Of a stretch of DNA of 64,000 nt, positions 49,400 to 57,345 are shown one piece after another. The stretch comes from Phycisphaeraceae bacterium. Its GTDB lineage: Bacteria > Planctomycetota > Phycisphaerae > Phycisphaerales > UBA1924. Where the stretch lies: assembly GCA_023898685.1 (NCBI GenBank), contig CP060234.1, positions 434,001-498,000 on the forward strand. The letters are read 5' to 3'. The notes below the pieces were generated by a model that saw only the letters and a program-made list of their open reading frames with translations, made no database searches and had not been told where the DNA came from. The translations under genes were made by a program, and so were the position numbers. How positions within the stretch are numbered: the first letter of the stretch is position 1; every line of letters starts with the position of its first letter.

Positions 49400-50920
49400 A
49401 TGCTCACCGCCCTTGATCGGATCGCCGCCGTCGCCGCGTTGGCGCTCACCGCGGGAGCGGTGGCCCAGGACTGCGCGACCGAGGTCTTCTCGCCCACGGG
49501 CGACCGTTACCTGTTCCCCTACTTCCAGTCCAACGGCGAGACGGGCGTGTTCCTCGCGGTGAGCACCAACGGGTTCAACTTCCGCGAGGCCAACCTCGGC
49601 CGGCCGATCCTCTTTCCGCCGCAGTGGCCCAACCAGAACCTGACGCGCGACCCGTCGATCGTCTATCACGACGGCGTGTTCCACATGGTGTGGACGAGCG
49701 CGTGGACGGGCAACGTGTTCGGCTATGCGCACTCGACCGACCTGGTGAACTGGTCGACGCCGCAGATCGTGCAGCCCTTCCCCGCCGGAACGCCGGTCGA
49801 GAACGTGTGGGCGCCGGAGCTCGACTACGACCCGGCGCGGGACGATTTCTTCGTCGTGTTCAGCTCGCAGATCACGGGCGTCACCGATGGGCATCGGCCG
49901 TTCGTCGTCCGCACGAGCGACTTCGAGACGTTCAGCGACGCGGAGATGTACATCGACCCGGGCTACAGCACGATCGACTGCGACCAGGTGTACGACACCC
50001 GGGGCACGGGCGACACCGCCGACGACCGCTGGGTGATGATCTTCAAGAACGAGGTGCAGAACCCCGACGCCGGGGGGCTTTCGCTCCGGCTCGCGACGCG
50101 CGACCCGATGATGCAGCAACCGTGGGACATCCGCCCGGGCGCGATCATCGGCCCGTCGTCGAATGTCCGCCCGAACGAGGTCGCCGAGGGCCCGTCGATC
50201 GTGCGCGCTCCGGACCGGTGGATGGTGTACTGGGACGCGTACGGCAACGGTCACTACTCGATGGCGACGTCGGACGACCTCGCGTCGTGGACGGACACGA
50301 CCGATCAGCTGCGGGCGCCGGTGAGCCACCCGCGGCACGGGACGGTGTTCGTGGCGCCGATCGAGGCGGTGCGGACTCCGGTGCCGACGCTGATCCGGAC
50401 GCACATGATCTACAACGGGTCGTTCGACGAGGCCGACGGCGATCGGCCCCGCAACTGGGGCCCGCAGACCTGGGCGGGCACCGCGACGTTCACGTCACCG
50501 GCCGACGAGGGGCGGGGCGGGAGCCCCTGCGTGAAGATCACGACGGGCAACGCCGACGCGGCGTGGAGCACCTACGCCGTGGTGCAGCCCAACGAGCGCT
50601 ACCGCGTGAGCGGTTGGATCAAGACGCAGAACGTGCAGGCGAACAGCGGGCGCGGCGTGCAGTTCAACATCTCGGAGATATTCACGGCGCGTTCGGAGGC
50701 ATTGACGGGCACGAACGATTGGACGTACATCGAGTTCGAGTTCCAGAACGACCTGAGCGAGGACCTGGTGGTCAACTGCCTGTTCGGCGGGTGGGGCCAG
50801 TCGAGCGGCACGGCGTGGTTCGACGACGTGAAGATCGAGCAGGTCTGCCCGGGCGACATCAACAACGACGGGCAGGCCGACGAGGTCGACATCATCGATT
50901 TCCTCGAGTCGATTCCCTGA
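49400..50920 (+). CDS. Secreted GH43-like enzyme with CBM and truncated dockerin tail
   Basis: A 506-residue exported enzyme. Signal (IAAVAALALTAGAVAQ), GH43-like propeller (about 28-330; D84 in LTRDPSIVYH, ENVWAPELDYDP, VAEGPSIVRAPDRW with the likely acid Glu), then a beta-sandwich carbohydrate-binding module (about 340-480, ending CLFGGWGQSSGTAWFDD) and a single dockerin-like repeat CPGDINNDGQADEVDIIDFL. The final Cys of other tails is missing, so the dockerin is cut short. I chose ATG 49400 because GAGGAGG is six bases upstream; ATG 49394 would overlap it. It is likely an arabinanase or arabinofuranosidase. It is followed 88 bp later by a tandem paralogue. Confidence 0.88.
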   Translation: MLTALDRIAAVAALALTAGAVAQDCATEVFSPTGDRYLFPYFQSNGETGVFLAVSTNGFNFREANLGRPILFPPQWPNQNLTRDPSIVYHDGVFHMVWTSAWTGNVFGYAHSTDLVNWSTPQIVQPFPAGTPVENVWAPELDYDPARDDFFVVFSSQITGVTDGHRPFVVRTSDFETFSDAEMYIDPGYSTIDCDQVYDTRGTGDTADDRWVMIFKNEVQNPDAGGLSLRLATRDPMMQQPWDIRPGAIIGPSSNVRPNEVAEGPSIVRAPDRWMVYWDAYGNGHYSMATSDDLASWTDTTDQLRAPVSHPRHGTVFVAPIEAVRTPVPTLIRTHMIYNGSFDEADGDRPRNWGPQTWAGTATFTSPADEGRGGSPCVKITTGNADAAWSTYAVVQPNERYRVSGWIKTQNVQANSGRGVQFNISEIFTARSEALTGTNDWTYIEFEFQNDLSEDLVVNCLFGGWGQSSGTAWFDDVKIEQVCPGDINNDGQADEVDIIDFLESIP

Positions 50921-51008
50921 GGCGGCGGGGCGGGATGCGGCGACGCCGTTGGCGGGCGCGACGTGCGGCGTCGACACCGGCGACCTCGGCTTCTGTTGAG
51001 GAGAGAGC

Positions 51009-52535
51009 ATGACTCGGCAGTGCACCCCGGCCATCGCGATCGCAGCTTCGGTTCTCTGTTCCCGGGCGGACCTCGCGGGCGGGGGCACCGGCGCGACGGG
51101 TTCGCGCTATCTCTTCACCTACTTCCAGAGCAACGGCGAGACGGGCGTGTTCCTGGGCGTCGGCTCCGACGCCCTGCACATCCGCCCGGCCAACTTCGGC
51201 ACGCCGATCTTCACCCCACCGCAATGGTCGGATGGACAGGTTCTTACACGCGATCCATCGATCATCTATCACGACGGCGTGTTCCACATGACGTGGACGA
51301 GCGCCTGGACGGGCACGGTGTTCGGTTACGCCCACTCGACCGATCTCGTGCACTGGTCCGAGCCGTTGATGATCGAGCCCTTCGCTCGCCTGCCCCAGAC
51401 CCCGGACAACTGCTGGGCGCCCGAGATCGACTACGACCCGGCCCGCGGCGACTTCTTCATCGTCTTCAGCTCGCGTTTCAACAACGACTTCACGATCGGC
51501 CACCGTCCCTTCATCATCCGCACGACCGACTTTCAGACGTTCACCGATCCGGAGATCTACATCGACCCGGATTTCAGCACGATCGATCCGGACCAGGTGT
51601 ACGACGACCGCGGCACGTCCGACACCGCCGACGACCGCTGGGTGATGATCTACAAGAACGAGCTCGCGCCCGCCGACGGGGGGCTCTCGCTCTGGCTCGC
51701 CAAGCGCGACCGGTTGATGCAGCAGCCGTGGGATACGTCGCGCGGCTCCATCGTCGGGGGCCTTTCGGACGTCCGCCCCCTCGAGCCCGCGGAGGGCCCA
51801 TCGATCATACGGGACCACGACCGCTGGGTGCTCTACTGGGACTCGTACGTCAGCAACCACTACTCCGCGGCGGTCTCGACCGACCTCGAGACCTGGACGG
51901 ACGCGACCGATCAGTTGCGCACGCCGGTGATCCACCCGCTGCACGGCACGGTGCTCCCCGCCCCGATCGACGCCGTCCTCGTGCCTATGCCCACGCTCGC
52001 GCCGATCCACGAGATCTACAACGGCGACTTCGAGGAAGCCGCCGGCGATCAGCCCCGCAACTGGGGAACCCGCATCTGGGCGGGCTCGGCGAGCTTCACC
52101 TATGAGCCGGTCCAGGGCATCGACGGCGGCGCGTGCGTCAAGATCCAGACGAACGGTGGCGATCTCGCCTGGGGGACCCACGCCGTCGTCGAGCCCTTCG
52201 CCCGGTACCGCCTCTCGGGCTGGATCAAGACCCAGGGCGTCAATCCAGGCAGCGGCCTTGGGGTGCAGCTCAACGTCCACGCGATGGACGGCGTCATCAC
52301 CGAATCGCTGACCGGCACGAACGACTGGACCTACGTCGAGATCGTGTTCGACAACGACATGCGCGAGGACCTCCAGGTCAACTGCCTCGTCGGCGGCTGG
52401 GGGCAGTCGAGCGGCACGGCCTGGTTCGACGACATCAGACTCGAGCTCGCCTGTCCCAGCGACATCAACCACGACGGCGTCGCGGACGAGTACGACGTGC
52501 TCGAGTTCATTGGCAATGTCGAAGACTGTCCGTAG
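51009..52535 (+). CDS. Secreted GH43-like enzyme with CBM and dockerin tail, tandem paralogue
   Basis: A 508-residue paralogue of the gene at 49400-50920: the same order of signal, GH43-like propeller (LTRDPSIIYHDGVFHMTWTS, PAEGPSIIRDHDRW), CBM (CLVGGWGQSSGTAWFDD) and a single dockerin-like repeat (CPSDINHDGVADEYDVLEFI), here ending with Cys (VEDCP). Large parts are identical to its neighbour, for example SNGETGVFL and FGYAHSTDLV, so the pair is a recent tandem duplication. Differences in loops around the active site suggest that linkage preference may differ. It precedes the GH51 gene by 85 bp and is probably in the same transcript. Confidence 0.88.
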   Translation: MTRQCTPAIAIAASVLCSRADLAGGGTGATGSRYLFTYFQSNGETGVFLGVGSDALHIRPANFGTPIFTPPQWSDGQVLTRDPSIIYHDGVFHMTWTSAWTGTVFGYAHSTDLVHWSEPLMIEPFARLPQTPDNCWAPEIDYDPARGDFFIVFSSRFNNDFTIGHRPFIIRTTDFQTFTDPEIYIDPDFSTIDPDQVYDDRGTSDTADDRWVMIYKNELAPADGGLSLWLAKRDRLMQQPWDTSRGSIVGGLSDVRPLEPAEGPSIIRDHDRWVLYWDSYVSNHYSAAVSTDLETWTDATDQLRTPVIHPLHGTVLPAPIDAVLVPMPTLAPIHEIYNGDFEEAAGDQPRNWGTRIWAGSASFTYEPVQGIDGGACVKIQTNGGDLAWGTHAVVEPFARYRLSGWIKTQGVNPGSGLGVQLNVHAMDGVITESLTGTNDWTYVEIVFDNDMREDLQVNCLVGGWGQSSGTAWFDDIRLELACPSDINHDGVADEYDVLEFIGNVEDCP

Positions 52536-52620
52536 CCCGGCCCGGGCGAGGAACCGTGTTTTCAGACATAATGAGCGTGTGCCGCCTCGGCTGGGGCGCA
52601 CTCCGAAGAAGGGAGAAAAC

Positions 52621-54972
52621 ATGATCTCGGACAACCACGCTCTGCTTCCACGGCTCGTGTTCTCGGTCGTGCTGTGCCTCTTCGCCGTGGTGGCGTTCGC
52701 ACAGGGAACCATCTCGGTGAGCGGGGCCTCGGGCTGGCGGCAGAACACCTGGGCCGGCGGCGGCGACATGATGCGGACGGGCGCCGGAGCGGCTACCGAG
52801 TTCCAGATCGCCTCCCGCGGCGGGGCGGACATCGGGTGGTCGACGCAGGTGGCGGTCGAGCCCGGGGCGATCTACCGGCTGAGCGGGAAGATCCGCACGC
52901 AGGACCTGGACCGGGGCACCGGGCGCGGCGCCCTGCTGAGCGCCCAGGGCGTCAGCGGTGGGCAGACCGTCGCGATCTCGGGGACGACCGACTGGACCGA
53001 GGTGGACGCGATCTTCCGATCGGGCGGGCGTGAGTCGATCACGTTCATCTGTCTGTTCGGCGGCTGGGGCCAGTCGACGGGGCAGGCGTGGTACAAGGAC
53101 ATCCGCCTCGAGAAGGTCGACCTGGGCAACGTCAAGCCCTCGGTGGCGATCGACGCGGGCGCGACGCGGCCCGAGATGAGCGAGCTGATCTACTCGCAGT
53201 TCATCGAGCACATGGGCCGGTGCATTAACGGGGGGGGCATCTGGGCCGAGATGCTCCAGGACCGCAAGTTCTATTACCCGATCACGGCGGACTACCACCC
53301 CTATTCGCACTACCGGGACACCGACTACCCGGCGATCGCGGCTTCGCCCTGGGAGATCGTGGGGCCCAAGGACGCGGTGGTGATGGAGACGGCCGACCCG
53401 TTCGTCGGCGACCACACGCCCCGCGTCAAGGACGGTGGTGCGATCAGACAGCACGACCTCGGCGTGGTGAAGGGGCGGGAGTACACCGGGTACATCTGGG
53501 TCAGGGCGCTCTCGGGTTCGCCCGTGGTTGATCTGGCCCTCGATTCGGCGGCCGGGCCCGTGAGCGTGTCCGGGATGGGCGACGGTTACGGGAAGCACAC
53601 GTTCACGTTCGCCGCGACCGCATCGAACGGCAAGGCGGCGTTGACGGTGTCGGTGCGTGGGGGCGAGGCGCTCATCGGGACGCTCTCGCTGATGCCGGCG
53701 GACAACGTGGACGGGATGCGGGCCGACGTGGTCGGGCTGCTCGAGCAACTCGACGCGCCGATGTACCGCTGGCCCGGCGGGAACTTCGTCTCGGGGTATG
53801 ACTGGCGTGACGGCATCGGCGACCGCGATCGCCGCCCGCCCCGCACGAACCCGGCGTGGACGGGCATCGAGCCCAACGACTTCGGGATGCACGAGTTCAT
53901 CCACCTCTGCCGGATCCTCGACACCGAACCCCTGATCACGATGAACATGGGCTTCGAGGGGGCGTTCAGCGCCGAGGCCGAGATGGAGTACGCCAACGGC
54001 ACGGACGGCTACTGGGCGCAGCAGCGGGCGGTGAACGGGTCATCCGAGCCGTTCGGCGTGAAGTACTGGGCCATCGGCAACGAGATGTGGGGCGACTGGC
54101 AGCTGGGGTTCATGTCGCCCGAGGATTACCAGATCAAGAACAACTGGGTGGTCGAGCGGCTGCGCAAGCGGTTCCCGGGCTTCATCGCGCTCGCCTCGGG
54201 CAACACGGGCGACTGGAGCCGGGGGCTGCTCGAGCACTGCTCGAACGACATGGACATGATCGCCGAGCACTTCTACGACCAGCACCGCGACGACGTGGCC
54301 GAGCACGTGCAGCTCGTGCCTGAGAGCATCCGCCAGAAGGCCCAGTGGCACCGGGCGACGCAGGACGGGATGGCGAGCCTGCACGGCAAGCGCATCCCGA
54401 TCGCGATGACGGAGTGGAACTACTGGTATGGGCCCTACAAGTATGGCGAGCTGGGCACGGTCTACTTCCTGCGCGACGCGCTGGGCATCGCGGCGGGGCT
54501 CAACGAGTACTCGCGTTGCACAGACATCATCGGGGCGGCGTTCTACGCCCAGACGGTCAACGTGATCGGGGCGATCAAGACGACGAAGACCGACGCGTTC
54601 CTGGCGGCGACGGCGCTGCCGCTGATCATGTACCACAACCACTTCGGCACGATCCCGGTCGAGGCCGAGATGGCGCACGCCGACCTGCTGGGCTTCGACG
54701 TCGCGGCGGCGTGGAACGACGACCGCTCGGCCCTGACCATCGCGGTGGTCAACGCGAGCGGGCACGAGGCGACGATCGGGCTGGGCGTCGCGGGGGCGAA
54801 GCTGAGCGGCCCGGCCCACGTGTGGCGTTTCTCGGGCAACGACCCGGACATGTACAACGACGCGAACGCGGCGCGCCTGAAGATTGAGGACGCAGGCGAG
54901 GTCGAGGTGCGCGACTCGGTCACCGTGCCGGCGTACAGCGCGAGCATCTACGTCGTGCCGGCGGAGCGGTGA
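52621..54972 (+). CDS. Secreted GH51 alpha-L-arabinofuranosidase with N-terminal CBM
   Basis: A 783-residue exported enzyme. Signal (LVFSVVLCLFAVVAFAQ), then a beta-sandwich module (about 30-168) that is homologous to the C-terminal CBM of the two upstream GH43 enzymes (CLFGGWGQSTGQAWYKD), then the GH51 domain: acid/base E488 in WAIGNEMWGDWQ and nucleophile E598 in AMTEWNYWYGP. The N-terminal position of the CBM is unusual for this class and shows that the module has moved between neighbours. It releases terminal arabinofuranose. The start at 52621 follows GAAGGGAG. It is the last gene before a 152-bp gap with a candidate operator. Confidence 0.91.
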   Translation: MISDNHALLPRLVFSVVLCLFAVVAFAQGTISVSGASGWRQNTWAGGGDMMRTGAGAATEFQIASRGGADIGWSTQVAVEPGAIYRLSGKIRTQDLDRGTGRGALLSAQGVSGGQTVAISGTTDWTEVDAIFRSGGRESITFICLFGGWGQSTGQAWYKDIRLEKVDLGNVKPSVAIDAGATRPEMSELIYSQFIEHMGRCINGGGIWAEMLQDRKFYYPITADYHPYSHYRDTDYPAIAASPWEIVGPKDAVVMETADPFVGDHTPRVKDGGAIRQHDLGVVKGREYTGYIWVRALSGSPVVDLALDSAAGPVSVSGMGDGYGKHTFTFAATASNGKAALTVSVRGGEALIGTLSLMPADNVDGMRADVVGLLEQLDAPMYRWPGGNFVSGYDWRDGIGDRDRRPPRTNPAWTGIEPNDFGMHEFIHLCRILDTEPLITMNMGFEGAFSAEAEMEYANGTDGYWAQQRAVNGSSEPFGVKYWAIGNEMWGDWQLGFMSPEDYQIKNNWVVERLRKRFPGFIALASGNTGDWSRGLLEHCSNDMDMIAEHFYDQHRDDVAEHVQLVPESIRQKAQWHRATQDGMASLHGKRIPIAMTEWNYWYGPYKYGELGTVYFLRDALGIAAGLNEYSRCTDIIGAAFYAQTVNVIGAIKTTKTDAFLAATALPLIMYHNHFGTIPVEAEMAHADLLGFDVAAAWNDDRSALTIAVVNASGHEATIGLGVAGAKLSGPAHVWRFSGNDPDMYNDANAARLKIEDAGEVEVRDSVTVPAYSASIYVVPAER

Positions 54973-55048
54973 CGGGCGGCCCCCGCCCGGGCTGTCGACT
55001 GGCGCCCCGCGGAGCAGGAGTGAGAGGGGGAGCGGGTATCATGAAAGA

Positions 55049-55062
55049 GGTAAGGGCTTGAC
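55049..55062. promoter_or_regulatory. Copy of the 14-bp candidate operator before the uronide cluster
   Basis: GGTAAGGGCTTGAC, a clear match, 62 bp upstream of the first GH105 gene. No convincing -10 hexamer follows at a normal distance. Confidence 0.6.
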
Positions 55063-55124
55063 ATGATCCTCGTGAACCGCCCACAAAGTTGGCGGCCTCA
55101 CCGATCCTGAGAGGACCTCCACGC

Positions 55125-57320
55125 ATGGCACGTTGGCGCACCCTCGCACGGTTCCTCTCACTCGCGGTAGTCTCGTTGGTCGTTCCGCCCGGTCGGGCTG
55201 CGGAAGCTCTGCCCGATCCGGCGTCGGTGCTGGACCGGATGAGGCTGGCGGCGGACTGGGAGCTGGCGCACGAGGATGAGTATGTCCAGCACGGGCTGAC
55301 GGGCTGGGTGGCGGGCGCGTGGTACACGGGGCTCGCGGCGACCGCCGACACGACAGGTGACGAGAAGTACTACGACGCGATGCGGGACATCGGGGAGCGG
55401 ACGGGCTGGCAGCTCGGCTCGCGCCCCTGGCACGCCGACGACCACACCGTGGGGCAGATGTACTGCTACATGTACGAGCGGGACCGGGTGCCCAAGATGA
55501 TCGAGGCTGTGCGGGCGCGGTACAGCGAGATGCTCGAGCGGCCCCTGCCCGAGTCGCTCGAGTACACCGACGAGCGGACGAACGAAGCGTGGGTGTGGTG
55601 CGACGCGCTGTTCATGTCGCCGCCGACGATGGCGATGCTCGCGACCGCGACGGGCGAGCCGAGGTATCTCGACAAGATGTCGGACCTGTGGTGGCAGGTC
55701 GCCGACGAGCTGTATGACCCCCAGGAGCGGCTGTTCTTCCGCGACAGCCGTTTCTTCGACCGGCGATCGGAGAACGGGGAGAAGGTCTTCTGGAGCCGGG
55801 GGAACGGGTGGGTGTTCGCGGGGACGGTGCGTGTGCTCGAGAACATGCCCGCCGACTCGCCGCATCGCGCCCAATTCGTCAGGCTCTACAAGACGATGGC
55901 GTCGCGGATCATCGAGATCCAGACCACCGACGGGACGTGGCATCCGAGCCTGCTCGATCCTGGTCACCCCGAAGTGCGTGAGAGCAGCGGGACGGGATTC
56001 TTCGTCTATGGGCTCGCGTGGGGCGTGAATCAGGGCCTGCTCGATCGCGAGACCTACCTCCCGCACATTCTCAAGGGGTGGGACGCGCTCTGCGACGCCC
56101 AGCACGGGGACGGCAAGATCGGGTGGGTGCAGCGGATCGGCGACGCGCCCGAGCACACGAACGCGGACAGCACGGGACCGTACGCGGTGGGCTCGTTCCT
56201 GCTCGCGGCGAGCGAGGTGTACCGGGCGGCGGTGCTCGGAGGGGCGGCGTCGGCTGAGGTCGCGACGACGAACCCGCTCGACAGGGCGCGGTTCAGCGAG
56301 ACGATCGAGCTGGACTGGCAGACCGTTTCGTCGAAGGTCCCGGGCGTAACGCCCGACAACGTGGTGGTGGTCGACGGGCGGTCCGGGCGGCTGCTCGAGA
56401 CGCAGACCGTCGATCTCGAGGGTGACGGGGGTACCGACCTGCTGCTCTTCCAGGCGGACTACATGCCGCGGGAGCATCGGTCTTTCGAGATCTATGCGGT
56501 CAAGGGCGACAGGCCCCCGCCGGAGTCGCCCCGGGTGTTCGGGCGTTACGTGCCGGAGCGCAAGGACGACTTCGCGTGGGAGAATGACCGGACGGCCCAC
56601 CGCATGTACGGCCCGGCGCTCGCGGTGGAGAATGCGCAGGATGGGATCGACCTGTGGGTCAAGTCGGTGCGCACGCCCGTGATCGACACGTGGTACGCGC
56701 GCGGCGAGTATCACGAAGACCACGGCGAGGGGATGGACGCGTACAGCGTGGGCGCGACGCTTGGCGACGGCGGGTTCGGGCTGTTCGCCGACGGGAAGGT
56801 GATCGTGCCCCCGGTGTACGCGACGCAGCGACGGATCGCCAACGGGCCGATCCGTGTGATGTTCGAGCTGGGCTACCCGGAGTTCGACACGCCCGACGGG
56901 AAGATGTCGCTCACGCTGCGGGTCTCGCTCGACAAGGGGCGGAGCCTCAACCGCATCCAGGCCCTGCTGCACGCACCGGAAGGCGTCTCGACCGTCCGTG
57001 TCGTCGGCGGTATGGCACGGCACGGGGGCGACGGCGAGGTCAGGCAGGGCCGGCGCTGGGTCTCTCTGTGCGAGGCGACGGAAGGACACCCGGAGACGAC
57101 GACCTGCTGCGGCGTTGCGATGCCGAACTCGATGACGCGGATGGTCGACGCCGACCGGCACGTGATGCTGTTGACCGAGATCCAGCCCTGGCAGCCGCTC
57201 GTGTACTACGCGGGCGGCGGCTGGACGGGCGGGATCGACTTCGCGTCGGCGGCGGACTGGGAGGAGTACATGGACGGGGAGGCCAAGCGGCTGGCAGCGC
57301 CGATCCGCGTGGCGTGGTAG
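55125..57320 (+). CDS. Secreted GH105 unsaturated uronyl hydrolase fused to DUF4861
   Basis: A 731-residue exported protein. The signal (ARFLSLAVVSLVVPPGRAA) leads to a GH105 (alpha/alpha)6 barrel at about 30-390: HADDHTVGQMY, the likely catalytic D160 in WVWCDALFMSPP, and VFWSRGNGWVFAG. GH105 enzymes hydrate the vinyl ether of unsaturated galacturonyl or glucuronyl ends made by lyases. The second half matches DUF4861 (RTAHRMYGPALAVENAQDG, VRTPVIDTWYARGEYHEDHG), a domain often found with pectin or ulvan enzymes but not assigned. The start at 55125 follows GAGAGGA. It is the first of four tightly packed genes. Confidence 0.88.
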   Translation: MARWRTLARFLSLAVVSLVVPPGRAAEALPDPASVLDRMRLAADWELAHEDEYVQHGLTGWVAGAWYTGLAATADTTGDEKYYDAMRDIGERTGWQLGSRPWHADDHTVGQMYCYMYERDRVPKMIEAVRARYSEMLERPLPESLEYTDERTNEAWVWCDALFMSPPTMAMLATATGEPRYLDKMSDLWWQVADELYDPQERLFFRDSRFFDRRSENGEKVFWSRGNGWVFAGTVRVLENMPADSPHRAQFVRLYKTMASRIIEIQTTDGTWHPSLLDPGHPEVRESSGTGFFVYGLAWGVNQGLLDRETYLPHILKGWDALCDAQHGDGKIGWVQRIGDAPEHTNADSTGPYAVGSFLLAASEVYRAAVLGGAASAEVATTNPLDRARFSETIELDWQTVSSKVPGVTPDNVVVVDGRSGRLLETQTVDLEGDGGTDLLLFQADYMPREHRSFEIYAVKGDRPPPESPRVFGRYVPERKDDFAWENDRTAHRMYGPALAVENAQDGIDLWVKSVRTPVIDTWYARGEYHEDHGEGMDAYSVGATLGDGGFGLFADGKVIVPPVYATQRRIANGPIRVMFELGYPEFDTPDGKMSLTLRVSLDKGRSLNRIQALLHAPEGVSTVRVVGGMARHGGDGEVRQGRRWVSLCEATEGHPETTTCCGVAMPNSMTRMVDADRHVMLLTEIQPWQPLVYYAGGGWTGGIDFASAADWEEYMDGEAKRLAAPIRVAW

Positions 57321-57345
57321 TGCGACCGGGATTGGATTGGAAGAC

